NCBI GenBank assembly: GCA_022865685.1
Contig: JALHUB010000019.1
Coordinates: forward strand, 1-12,440
Direction: 5' to 3'
Length of the DNA stretch: 12,440 nucleotides
DNA from: Dehalococcoidia bacterium
GTDB taxonomy: Bacteria; Chloroflexota; Dehalococcoidia; DSTF01; JALHUB01
Both the position numbers and the translations under genes were made by a program. Each line of letters starts with the position of its first letter. Within the stretch, counting starts at the first letter, position 1. Under the pieces are notes generated by a model. That model saw only the letters and a list, made by a program, of their open reading frames with translations, was not told where the DNA came from and did not search any database. This document shows, piece by piece, positions 1-6,127 of the stretch.

Positions 1-1175
1 GCGGGGTCAAGGACGCGGATAGTTGCCAGCCGGTCGTGGAACGTCTGTAGAGCGCCGGCGATGCGGGAGTGCAGCGTCTCCGGCTTTAGCCGCCGCGAGC
101 CCGCGCTCTCCGACAGGTCCTGCACCGCCTCCTTGATCCGATCCCACTCCCCTCTGAGAGGGGCCATCAGCACCGGCTCAACGATCAGTTCGATATCCGC
201 GCGAGAGGTGTAGTGCGCGCCGATCCGCCGGCGCTGAGCGGGGTCGATGACGCGCTCGAATAGCGTGCCGAAGATGACCGGTTCAACGTCCGCCCAGTTG
301 ACGCTGTTCAGGTCTTCCAGCACGCGGACATGCTCGCCGTGGATCTCGCTGGGCACGTCGCTGTCCTCGAACAAGCGGCCGTTGAAATAGGGGACAGGAT
401 GCATGAGAAACTTGCCGCCCGTCCGCATGACCTCGAAGAGCTCCGAGAGGTTCTCGCGGAATGCGGCGGGGTCGTCCTTGTTGACGTTAATGACCTCGCT
501 GAAGGTCTCGCGTGGCAAGAGGCCCACGTCTGTTGCGAACATGCAGAACATGACCCGCGTCACGAAGCGGGCGATGCGCATGTCCTCCACCTTCCACTTG
601 CGCAGGTCATCGGTGATCCGCCCGAAGAGCTTGGCGGCTTCCTGGGTGATCTGCTCGGTAGTCCTGAGGGGCTTCAGACGCTCCGGCTCCTCGAAAAGCG
701 CCTTTAGAACCTCTAGGGCGGTGAGTTTCGGGGCGTCGGCGGCGGGGCCGCCATAGGTGGTGACTTCCACCGGCTCGTCTAGGGCGATGTCGGCGTTACG
801 GAACTTGTAGATCCAGGTCTCGGTGCTCGTCCAGTTGGTGTGGACCTCAAAGGTTTCTATGTCAGAGACAACGAGCAGCGGAGGGTTGCCAAGCGCCTCT
901 CGATAAGTCTGCACCTGCTTGTAGGCGATCCCCAGGTCTTTGTGCTTGCCTTTGTACTCCCACGCGAAATGCTTGTCTAGCCAAACGTCGGCAAAACCAT
1001 CGCCATCGGGGCGCTTAGCACCTTTCTCGAATGCATAGAAATCGCCGTTGGGGTCGGCTTCGTTTGGCGTGCTCTCGTTTAGCAGGCGACACAAATCGAT
1101 GAAGTGCTCTTGGGCAGTTGCCCTCTCGCTCTGCCTGGAAGCGGACCATTTCTTGACGAACTCATGGGACTTCAT
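1..1175 (-). CDS. MmeI-like Type IIG/IIL restriction-modification enzyme, N-terminal part (runs off left edge)
   Basis: Reading the minus strand from ATG at 1175 gives 391 uninterrupted codons to the window edge. The start MKSHEFVKKW is followed by a PD-(D/E)XK-type nuclease site: D63, then E73-Y-K75 in FAWEYKGKHKDLGIAYKQ. Next come the segment NPPLLVVSDIETFEVHTNWT, a helical region, YFNGRLFEDSDVPSE, and FGTLFERVIDPAQRRRIGAHYTS. It ends at TIRVLDPA, which should begin SAM-binding motif I (DPACGSGNF-type) of the methyltransferase. This order (nuclease, helical linker, methyltransferase) is that of MmeI-family single-chain enzymes, usually about 900-1,100 residues, so roughly 40% is visible. 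Such enzymes methylate one strand of their site and cut at a fixed distance. Target recognition lies off-window. It is the distal minus-strand gene after the glycosyltransferase but has its own promoter. Base composition looks less GC-rich than the neighbours, consistent with transfer. Confidence 0.9.
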   Translation of the reverse strand, partial: MKSHEFVKKWSASRQSERATAQEHFIDLCRLLNESTPNEADPNGDFYAFEKGAKRPDGDGFADVWLDKHFAWEYKGKHKDLGIAYKQVQTYREALGNPPLLVVSDIETFEVHTNWTSTETWIYKFRNADIALDEPVEVTTYGGPAADAPKLTALEVLKALFEEPERLKPLRTTEQITQEAAKLFGRITDDLRKWKVEDMRIARFVTRVMFCMFATDVGLLPRETFSEVINVNKDDPAAFRENLSELFEVMRTGGKFLMHPVPYFNGRLFEDSDVPSEIHGEHVRVLEDLNSVNWADVEPVIFGTLFERVIDPAQRRRIGAHYTSRADIELIVEPVLMAPLRGEWDRIKEAVQDLSESAGSRRLKPETLHSRIAGALQTFHDRLATIRVLDP

Positions 1176-1182
1176 GGGTGCG

Positions 1183-1211
1183 ATTATAGCGGGCGAGCGG
1201 CGATCCGCCAA
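1183..1211 (-). promoter_or_regulatory. Promoter of the MmeI-like gene, probably leaderless
   Basis: On the minus strand a perfect -10 box TATAAT (1188-1183) lies exactly 17 bp from TTGGCG (1211-1206; 4 of 6 to TTGACA). Only 7 bases separate the -10 box from the ATG, so transcription should start at or next to the A of the start codon. No Shine-Dalgarno sequence is present, which agrees with a leaderless transcript. Confidence 0.7.
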
Positions 1212-1281
1212 TGTTGGCTCCGCACATAGATGCTGAATGGCGGCTTTGTCCACGGTCGTGGTTGGTTGGGTCGACCTGGCG

Positions 1282-2652
1282 CTAGAGAGTGGGCCCGTTG
1301 CGGCGCAGGCGGCGTCCCCCCTCATCGACAGCGGCGACGAGGCCGGCGGCGGCAAGGAGCGCGAAGGCGGGGAGCATCGGATAGTGGAAGCGCGGGTCGG
1401 TGAAGAACGGCAGTTGCCCCAGCGTGAACACGGCGATGACCAGCAGCGGCAGGACCAGAGCGCTCCGGGGCCGTCGCAGCCAGACGAGGAGACCGCCGCC
1501 CGAGAGCGCCAGCACGGCGAAGTAGTAGACGTTCGCCACGTCGGCGATGCGAGCAGCGTGAGGGATCGTCTCACCGGCCTGGCGGTTGGGGATGCCGCGC
1601 AGCGCCTCCTCGTCGTCCTCGTACAGCCCGCGCACCTTCGACGCCGTGAGCTCCACCTCCCGGCCCGGGTGGGTGAACATGAACTTGAGCCCTTCCCGAA
1701 GAAGCCGGTTGTTCATCGCCACCTCTTGCTCTTTGGGCGGCAGGTAGGAGTAGCGGTCCCTCGCCCATTCGCCGGCGCCGGGCACCATGTGGCCGGTGGC
1801 GCCGTCGAAGTTGCCGACGTAGAGGTTGCCACCGACGTTGGTGCTGATGGGGATGAAGGCGTCCATAACGAAGTAGTTGCGCACCGTCCACGGCGCAATC
1901 ACGACGAAGGCAGCGACCGCGGCCAGCGCCGTCCAACGAAGAGCGCGTCGCCAGTCGGTCTGGAGCAGCCAGAAGAGCGCCGCCAGAGGGATGAGGAAGA
2001 GGCCCTGTCCTCGCACGAGCGCCGCCGCCCCGATGGTGACGCCCAGCAGCAGTAGTAGCCAGAGCGCCCGCTTCTCGCCTCGTCGAGCCGCCAGCGCGGC
2101 CAGCAGCAGGGCGACGACGACGAGGAAGGTGAACGTGACCTCCGACAGGACGAGCGACGAGAAGAAGACGTGACCGGGGAAGAGCGCCAGCAGCAGTCCG
2201 GCGGCGACGCCCGTCGTCCGGCCGGCGACGAGGCGGCCCAGGTAATACAGCGCCACGCAGGTCAGCGCTCCCAGGACGATGTTCACGCCCCAGGCTATCG
2301 ACACGTGCGCTCCGAGCACTTTGAACAGGCCGGTGAGGAGGAAGGTGTATCCGGGCGGCCAGTAGGCGGTATCGGCGCCGGTCAGCGGCTGGATGTAGCC
2401 GCCGCCGTCAGCGACGTGCGCGGCGGAGTAGTAGTAGAAGACCGGGTCGCTGAAGATGCGCCCGTCCATGGGGTCGGACGGCGCGTAGGCAACCCACAAG
2501 CTGCGCGCGGCCAGGGCGACGACAAGGATGAGCGCCGCCCAGGCGAGGTGCGACGGGATGCGGCGTCGCTGCCCGCGGGCGTCAGGCGCCGGAGTTGCCG
2601 TGACGGCGGCCGGCGGCCCTTCGCTCGCGGTCGTGTCCTCTTCGACAGGCAT
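1282..2652 (-). CDS. Family-39-like (ArnT/PMT-type) integral membrane glycosyltransferase
   Basis: This encodes 456 residues from ATG 2652. The frame is open 25 codons further upstream, but that extension runs back into the promoter repeat of the divergent gene, so 2652 is preferred. Residues 1-34 are a Pro/Ala/Thr-rich cytoplasmic tail ending in RRR, and TM1 is about 35-55. The first outer loop has SDPVFYYYSA (68-77) and YWPPGY (97-102), typical of GT-C enzymes that use a polyprenyl-phosphate sugar donor. Many hydrophobic helices follow, then a soluble loop (about 290-370) and a conserved-looking end, TDPRFHYPMLP (418-428). The family transfers sugars to lipids or proteins on the outer face of the membrane; the acceptor here is unknown. 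The usual acidic pair in loop 1 is reduced to S-D. It looks like a resident chromosomal gene rather than part of the phage cluster. Confidence 0.85.
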   Translation of the reverse strand: MPVEEDTTASEGPPAAVTATPAPDARGQRRRIPSHLAWAALILVVALAARSLWVAYAPSDPMDGRIFSDPVFYYYSAAHVADGGGYIQPLTGADTAYWPPGYTFLLTGLFKVLGAHVSIAWGVNIVLGALTCVALYYLGRLVAGRTTGVAAGLLLALFPGHVFFSSLVLSEVTFTFLVVVALLLAALAARRGEKRALWLLLLLGVTIGAAALVRGQGLFLIPLAALFWLLQTDWRRALRWTALAAVAAFVVIAPWTVRNYFVMDAFIPISTNVGGNLYVGNFDGATGHMVPGAGEWARDRYSYLPPKEQEVAMNNRLLREGLKFMFTHPGREVELTASKVRGLYEDDEEALRGIPNRQAGETIPHAARIADVANVYYFAVLALSGGGLLVWLRRPRSALVLPLLVIAVFTLGQLPFFTDPRFHYPMLPAFALLAAAGLVAAVDEGGRRLRRNGPTL

Positions 2653-2661
2653 GGTTGGACA

Positions 2662-2691
2662 ATCATAACGCAATCGCGGTCTTCGTTTCGA
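2662..2691 (-). promoter_or_regulatory. Candidate promoter of the glycosyltransferase gene, near-leaderless
   Basis: On the minus strand TATGAT (2667-2662; 5 of 6 to TATAAT) lies 9 bases before ATG 2652. A weak TCGAAA (2691-2686) lies 18 bp further upstream. The predicted start leaves a leader of only a few bases and no ribosome binding site is visible, so translation would be leaderless or nearly so. The weak -35 makes this less certain than the promoter at 1183-1211. Confidence 0.45.
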
Positions 2692-2707
2692 TGGTGACAC
2701 GAAGGCG

Positions 2708-2737
2708 TTGACGGCGACAGAACACATATTCTATTCT
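2708..2737 (+). promoter_or_regulatory. Promoter P1 of the capsid unit with LexA-box-like operator
   Basis: The -35 box is TTGACG (2708-2713) and the -10 box TATTCT (2732-2737), with an 18 bp spacer. The spacer contains GAACACATATTC (2720-2731), which differs at one position from the Gram-positive/actinobacterial LexA core GAAC-N4-GTTC. A repressor bound there would cover the space between the two boxes. The same arrangement occurs at 5641-5669 before the second phage unit. The predicted transcript start is near 2744, giving a 28-base leader. Promoter and repeat are seen directly; LexA control is inferred. Confidence 0.65.
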
Positions 2738-2741
2738 TGCC
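2720..2741 (+). repeat. 22-bp direct repeat, copy 1
   Basis: The 22 bases starting GAACACATATTC and ending TTGCC are identical to 5652-5673. Similarity continues upstream, since TTGACG precedes both copies at 6 or 5 bases. A perfect 22-mer match at equivalent positions before two operons is not expected by chance in 12 kb. It marks a shared operator and promoter, not coding sequence. Confidence 0.9.
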
Positions 2742-2771
2742 GCCGTCGAAAGCTGATCGGAGGGCTGTGAG

Positions 2772-3305
2772 ATGTCAGACGACGAAGTTGTGCTCTTGCA
2801 GGAGCAGTTGGGCGAAGCCCGGGCGGAGGTCGAACGGCTGCAGGTGGCGGCCGCCGACGCCGAGGCGCGGGCATTCCACCTGGAGGACATGAACGGAGAG
2901 ATGCGCGGCCGGCTGGAGACCGTCGAGGGCGAGCTGGCATCGGAGCGGCAGCGTATCGACGAGCTCGACGGGCAACTCGGCGGCGCCCAGACGGAGCTCG
3001 CGGCCGCTCAACAGGAGACGCAGGAGCTTCACGCCCGCCTCCAGGCAGCCGCTGGGAAGTACCGGGAGGTCCTGCTGGCGGCTGCCCCCGAACTCCCGGA
3101 GGAGATGGTCGCGGGCGATTCGATAGAGGAGGTCGAGGCCGCGGCGGAGCGGGCGCGCCAGACGGTGCGACAAGTGCGCGACCGGATGGAGTCGCAGGCG
3201 CAGGTTGGCCGGGTGCCGACGGGGTCGCCGCCGCGCGGGGCGCCGGACTTCTCGGCGTTGAGCCCGATCGAGAAGATACGCCTCGGACTCGGGCACAAGC
3301 AGTAG
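2772..3305 (+). CDS. Coiled-coil protein, probable phage capsid scaffold
   Basis: This encodes 177 residues. ATG 2772 is preceded by a strong Shine-Dalgarno sequence, CGGAGGG (2758-2764), spaced 7 bases. Residues about 5-105 form a long, highly charged coiled coil rich in Glu, Ala, Leu, Gln and Arg without proline. A second helix follows (about 116-145), then a Pro/Gly linker (147-158) and a short basic-hydrophobic tail, ALSPIEKIRLGL (162-173). A helical rod with a separate short C-terminal motif, immediately before the capsid gene, is the layout of scaffolding proteins that guide procapsid assembly through their C-terminus. No family motif proves this; a host coiled-coil protein is the alternative. 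It is first gene after promoter P1, and 209 bases of structured DNA separate it from the capsid gene. Confidence 0.6.
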   Translation: MSDDEVVLLQEQLGEARAEVERLQVAAADAEARAFHLEDMNGEMRGRLETVEGELASERQRIDELDGQLGGAQTELAAAQQETQELHARLQAAAGKYREVLLAAAPELPEEMVAGDSIEEVEAAAERARQTVRQVRDRMESQAQVGRVPTGSPPRGAPDFSALSPIEKIRLGLGHKQ

Positions 3306-3371
3306 CGGCTCGACCGCGGGCCTGCCCTCCTTCGGGCCGAGAGAGCCGATGCCGCGTCCTTTAGGGCGCGG
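3306..3371 (+). other. Inverted repeats behind the coiled-coil gene
   Basis: Two nested or adjacent stems follow the stop codon. CGGCTC (3306-3311) pairs with GAGCCG (3343-3348). CCGCGTCC (3352-3359) pairs with GGGCGCGG (3364-3371) around a TTTA loop, giving 8 pairs with one G-U. No T-run follows either stem, so this is not a classic terminator. It could attenuate, process or stabilise the transcript between the scaffold-like and capsid genes, allowing much higher capsid output. Confidence 0.45.
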
Positions 3372-3434
3372 TGTAGAACAAACCGGCGACGCAAGCCCCA
3401 ATCCTAGAGCAAACCGACACCATCAAGAAAACAA

Positions 3435-3489
3435 TTGAATTCAACCGGTCAATCAAGAGGCGGAACTGATTCGGGAGGCATGCCCTCCC
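3435..3489 (+). promoter_or_regulatory. AT-rich patch and hairpin upstream of the capsid gene
   Basis: An A/T-rich island, unusual for this window, contains the perfect 10-bp palindrome TTGAATTCAA (3435-3444). The hairpin GGGAGG (3473-3478) / CCTCCC (3484-3489), loop CATGC, lies about 25 bases before the capsid start. The hairpin also carries an anti-Shine-Dalgarno-like CCTCCC that could pair with the capsid ribosome binding site. A separate regulatory region for the capsid gene is plausible, but no clear -35/-10 pair was recognised. Confidence 0.35.
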
Positions 3490-3514
3490 CATTCACGCAG
3501 AGGAGGAGAGAAGC

Positions 3515-4402
3515 GTGGCAATTACCCTTGCCGAGGCATCGAAACTGTCAAACGACGTCCTGCTCACGGGCGTCATCGAGACGATCATCAAGGACAGCCC
3601 AATCCTGCAATCGCTGCCGTTCATCGAGATCGTTGGGAACGGGCTGACCTACAACCGCGAGAACGCAGCCGCCACGGCCGCCTTCTATGACGTGGCCGAC
3701 ACCTGGACGGAGAGCACGCCGACCTTCACGCAGATCACGACGGTCCTGAAGATCGTCGGCGGGGACGCGGACATCGACAACTTCCTGCTGTCGACGCGCA
3801 GCAACGTGCAGGACCTGGAAGCGGCGGTCGTGCAGCTCAAGGCGAAGGCGGTGAAGCAGAAGTTCGAGGATACCTTCGTCAACGGCGACACCAGCGTCGA
3901 CGCGAAGTCGTTCGACGGCATCGACAAGCTGTGCGACGCCGGCCAGACGGTGAGCATGGGCACGAACGGCGCCACCCTCACGCTGGCAAAGCTCGACGAG
4001 GTTATCGACCTGGTGAAGGGCGGCAAGCCGGACGTGCTGCTGATGAGCAAGCGGACGCGGCGCACGCTGAACAACCTGGCGCGCACGTCGGGCGGCTTCC
4101 TCGAGGCGGACCGCAACGAGTTCGGGCAGATGGTGCAGTTCTACGACGGCATACCCGTCGGCATCTGCGACTTCATCTCGGACGCGAAGACCGTCGGGAC
4201 GAGCAACGATTGCTCGACGGTCTACGCGGTGCGTCTCGGTGAGGGCGCGCTGGCGGGCCTGACGTCGCCGGGCGGACTGCAGGTGGAGCGCGTGGGCAGC
4301 CTGGAGACGAAGGACGCGACGCGGACGCGCATCAAGTGGTACTGCTCGATGGCGCTGTTCAACACGCTCAAGCTGTCGAAGCTGATCGGAGTCCGGCCGT
4401 AG
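3515..4402 (+). CDS. Phage major capsid protein (HK97-like fold expected)
   Basis: This encodes 295 residues. The GTG start is fixed by the Shine-Dalgarno GAGGAGAG a few bases upstream. The N-terminus, MAITLAEASKLSNDVLLTGVI, is followed by DSPILQSLPFIEIVGNGLTYNRE (residues about 28-50), a segment I recognise from tailed-phage major capsid proteins. Then come TESTPTFTQITTVLKIVGGDADI, a long helix rich in Lys/Ala/Glu, and a central part, KPDVLLMSKRTRRTLNNLAR, followed by GQMVQFYDGIPVGICDFI, typical of the A-domain of small HK97-like coats. The coat forms the icosahedral shell. The length is at the short end and there is no N-terminal delta domain, so a separate scaffold is expected, consistent with the preceding coiled-coil gene. 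No protease, portal or terminase gene is next to it. An encapsulin is less likely because tail and adaptor genes follow. Confidence 0.85.
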   Translation: MAITLAEASKLSNDVLLTGVIETIIKDSPILQSLPFIEIVGNGLTYNRENAAATAAFYDVADTWTESTPTFTQITTVLKIVGGDADIDNFLLSTRSNVQDLEAAVVQLKAKAVKQKFEDTFVNGDTSVDAKSFDGIDKLCDAGQTVSMGTNGATLTLAKLDEVIDLVKGGKPDVLLMSKRTRRTLNNLARTSGGFLEADRNEFGQMVQFYDGIPVGICDFISDAKTVGTSNDCSTVYAVRLGEGALAGLTSPGGLQVERVGSLETKDATRTRIKWYCSMALFNTLKLSKLIGVRP

Positions 4403-4423
4403 CATCGACTTCGCCAGCACGTG

Positions 4424-4454
4424 AAGAGCCCCCACCACTCCGGCGGGGGCTCTT
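4424..4454. terminator. Bidirectional hairpin between convergent genes
   Basis: AAGAGCCCCC (4424-4433) and GGGGGCTCTT (4445-4454) form a perfect 10-bp stem with an 11-base loop. It lies between the capsid gene (plus, stop at 4402) and the cohesin-like gene (minus, stop at 4479). Each strand reads A-rich before and T-rich after the G/C core (CTCTTG), the form of a symmetrical terminator, although the T-runs are short. Confidence 0.75.
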
Positions 4455-4478
4455 GCTGTTCGCGGTGCTGATGGGTCG

Positions 4479-5528
4479 CTATCTGGTCGCGCGGAAGCGG
4501 CGGTAGCCGAACCAGCCCGCGCCGCCGGCGACGATGACGCATCCGGCGACGATGCCCGCGATAAGGAACGCGTTCGGGCCGGAGGAGCCGCCGCTCTCCT
4601 CGCTCGTCGAGCCGGGCTTCGCGGTTGCCTTGGGGGTCTTCGCGGAGATCGCGGCCTTCGTGGCGACGGCAGCCGAGGTGGCGGTCGCGGCCTGGTTTAT
4701 GGCGGCGATAGGCGTGCCCTGAGCGACGGCGGTCGCGGCAGCGGCGGTCGCGGCGCCGGGCTCAGGCGTGGCAACCTCGCCTCCAGGAGTCGTTTCGGCG
4801 CCGGGAGTCGTGCCGGCGGGCGGCGTCCCTCCCACTGTCGGCGTCGGTGTTAGCGACACGAGTGTTTCCAGCGTACCTCCGAAGCACTGGGTCTCATCGC
4901 ACTGAGCAATAACCATGAAATCGGAGTCGGATACGCTAGATGTCCCGAAGGTGATATGGTCTGTTCCCGGCTGCACGTTCTTGAATGTGATCATCCCCAG
5001 CGGGGTGGATATCCCTTCACCAACCGACAGCGTGGGTTCCATACAGCCGCACCAAAGCAGCGTTTGGCCTTTACCCCGACCGGTCCCGGGGTCCTGGTCA
5101 CAGACCGGCGGGAGCTCGCCGCCGATGCTGCAGTCGCAGTCGGTGCCGAGGTCGGGACTGGTCCAGGTCGTGGCACCGGCGTTGGCGTCGGGGTTAGTGT
5201 CCAGGCAGCCAATACCGGCGGGACAATCGACCGGTACGCACTGGTCAAGGGTATCGTCGTAGATTACCCGGATATCGAAGTCTTTCGGTGAGGTAAGCGC
5301 ATCGGTCAGGCACATGGCGATCTCGAAGGTATCGCCGGCATTGACGCTGCGGGTGCCGTCAATCGGATCGCAAGGGCCGTTACCGTTCGTCGGGTTCATG
5401 TCCAATGCAAGTGTTGGCTTGTTCTGGGCGTCTACATGGCTGGCGCTCCCGTACGCGTTCCCGATCAAGAAGACCGTGAGCGCTGCCAGCAGGGGCAGGG
5501 CAATCAAAGACGTGCGCCGGGTAACCAT
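4479..5528 (-). CDS. Secreted, membrane-anchored cohesin-like surface protein
   Basis: This encodes 349 residues. ATG 5528 is preceded by GGAG at 8 bases. MVTRRTSLIALPLLAALTVF is a signal peptide, with cleavage likely between residues 28 and 35. Residues about 36-225 form a beta-rich domain with cohesin/carbohydrate-binding character (VNAGDTFEIAMCLTDA, then DFDIRVIYDDTLDQC). It has 12 cysteines, clustered around 97-108, 131-143 and 160-162, which suggests disulphides outside the cell. Residues about 226-318 are a Thr/Pro/Ala/Gly stalk. A final transmembrane helix (about 319-341) is followed by the positive tail YRRFRATR. No LPXTG motif is present, so anchoring is by the helix. The gene lies opposite to and between two phage units, with its own promoter and terminator. 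The function (adhesion, scaffold or phage receptor) cannot be read from the sequence. Confidence 0.75.
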   Translation of the reverse strand: MVTRRTSLIALPLLAALTVFLIGNAYGSASHVDAQNKPTLALDMNPTNGNGPCDPIDGTRSVNAGDTFEIAMCLTDALTSPKDFDIRVIYDDTLDQCVPVDCPAGIGCLDTNPDANAGATTWTSPDLGTDCDCSIGGELPPVCDQDPGTGRGKGQTLLWCGCMEPTLSVGEGISTPLGMITFKNVQPGTDHITFGTSSVSDSDFMVIAQCDETQCFGGTLETLVSLTPTPTVGGTPPAGTTPGAETTPGGEVATPEPGAATAAAATAVAQGTPIAAINQAATATSAAVATKAAISAKTPKATAKPGSTSEESGGSSGPNAFLIAGIVAGCVIVAGGAGWFGYRRFRATR

Positions 5529-5570
5529 CGTTCACGCTCCATAATGTGTAATGAGACGAGACGTAGGCAA

Positions 5571-5599
5571 AGGATAAGGGCTAGGGGCGGCTTAGTCAA
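5571..5599 (-). promoter_or_regulatory. Promoter of the cohesin-like gene
   Basis: On the minus strand TTGACT (5599-5594), a 17 bp spacer and TATCCT (5576-5571) give a leader of about 37 bases to ATG 5528, with GGAG (5540-5537) as ribosome binding site. It diverges from the phage promoter at 5641-5669, with about 40 bases between the two -35 boxes. Confidence 0.6.
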
Positions 5600-5640
5600 G
5601 CGGCTTCGCAGATCCGCGTCGCAGAAGTGCCACTTCCTCC

Positions 5641-5669
5641 TTGACGAAAGCGAACACATATTCTATTCT
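5641..5669 (+). promoter_or_regulatory. Promoter P2 of the tail unit with LexA-box-like operator
   Basis: TTGACG (5641-5646), a 17 bp spacer and TATTCT (5664-5669) form a sigma-70-type promoter. GAACACATATTC (5652-5663), preceded by C, sits in the spacer directly against the -10 box, exactly as in promoter P1 at 2708-2737. The extended match CGAACACATATTCT agrees with the Gram-positive LexA box (CGAAC-N4-GTTCG) at most positions. The predicted start near 5676 leaves about 44 bases to the TTG start at 5720. Confidence 0.65.
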
Positions 5670-5673
5670 TGCC
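5652..5673 (+). repeat. 22-bp direct repeat, copy 2
   Basis: Identical in all 22 positions to 2720-2741 and likewise preceded by TTGACG (here 5 rather than 6 bases away). The one-base spacing difference between -35 and operator, while operator and -10 are kept identical, points to selection on the operator/-10 block. Confidence 0.9.
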
Positions 5674-5719
5674 CCGCTCTCGACCAAGAAAAATCGAGAC
5701 AGGACCCGGGAGGAGAGAA

Positions 5720-6118
5720 TTGGCCGACGTCCGCATCGATACACGCGGGGTCCCGAAAGGCCCAGTCTACGAGGAAGCACCGACGGTATTGCACCGCCAG
5801 GCGCTGTCGGCCGCGGATAGCGACGACCCCACATTGGCGGCTGTCGGCGTGAACTGCGCCGGCTATCGCCGCGTCCGCTTCGACATCGACGCGAGCGGAA
5901 GTGTTGGGCTCACCGCGCTCAAGGTGCAAATCCTGAGCTGGAACGGCGGCGCCGGCAAGTACTTCCGGGGCGCCGAGCGCGAGTTCAGCCAGCAGGAGCT
6001 GACCCAGAATCCGCTCCCCGCGCTGGAGGCCGAGGTGCGCGGCGCCATCGTCTTCCTCAAGATCGTGTCGGCCAGCGGCGGCAGTCTGCTGCTGAACGTC
6101 TACGCCACGCCGAGCTAG
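5720..6118 (+). CDS. Beta-rich protein of the phage unit, possible decoration or neck protein
   Basis: This encodes 132 residues starting at TTG 5720, MADVRIDTRGVPKG. The Shine-Dalgarno GGGAGGAGAG (5708-5717) fits only this start. The frame is open back to 5669, but that would begin inside the promoter. The sequence alternates hydrophobic strands (YRRVRFDIDA, VGLTALKVQILSWNG, GAIVFLKIVSA, SLLLNVYATPS) with Gly/Ser turns, giving a compact beta-sandwich without transmembrane helix or signal peptide. It is first gene of the second particle unit, after promoter P2. I do not recognise the family. By position it could be a capsid cement protein or a small tail/neck component. Its stop codon TAG is fused to the next gene's ribosome binding site (TAGGAGGAG). 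Confidence 0.7.
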   Translation: MADVRIDTRGVPKGPVYEEAPTVLHRQALSAADSDDPTLAAVGVNCAGYRRVRFDIDASGSVGLTALKVQILSWNGGAGKYFRGAEREFSQQELTQNPLPALEAEVRGAIVFLKIVSASGGSLLLNVYATPS

Positions 6119-6127
6119 GAGGAGTCG

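Noticed and set aside
1237..2055. Plus-strand open frame of 272 codons, opposite the glycosyltransferase
   Set aside because: Arg/Gly/Asp/Glu-rich composition without motifs or ribosome binding site; it mirrors the codon bias of the membrane protein on the other strand.
2653..2727. Longer N-terminus for the glycosyltransferase (start at 2727)
   Set aside because: It would begin inside the operator repeat of the divergent phage promoter, adds 25 residues without pattern, and the 2652 ATG has a -10 box at leaderless distance.
2775..3401. Minus-strand open frame of 208 codons antisense to the coiled-coil gene
   Set aside because: Arises from the GC-rich third positions of the coiled-coil gene, and no promoter or Shine-Dalgarno sequence supports it.
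3515..4402. Capsid gene as an encapsulin
   Set aside because: Adaptor, hub, spike and holin-like genes are nearby, a scaffold-like gene precedes it, and no cargo enzyme is adjacent.
3548..4438. Minus-strand open frame of 296 codons antisense to the capsid gene
   Set aside because: Low-complexity Arg/Val/Leu/Ala/Asp translation, no start signal, and the capsid frame has recognisable sequence and a good ribosome binding site.
4600..4850. GCGGTCGCGGC-like short repeats as a possible CRISPR or minisatellite
   Set aside because: They encode the Ala/Thr/Pro stalk of the cohesin-like protein; units are irregular and there are no spacers.
2720..5673. The 22-bp direct repeats as attachment sites or target duplications of a mobile element
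   Set aside because: Both copies are built into spaced promoters at the same distance from operon starts and no integrase or transposase lies between them, so a shared regulatory site explains them better.
5669..5719. Upstream TTG start for the first gene of the tail unit
   Set aside because: It overlaps the -10 box and lies before the predicted transcript start; the Shine-Dalgarno GGGAGGAGAG serves the TTG at 5720.
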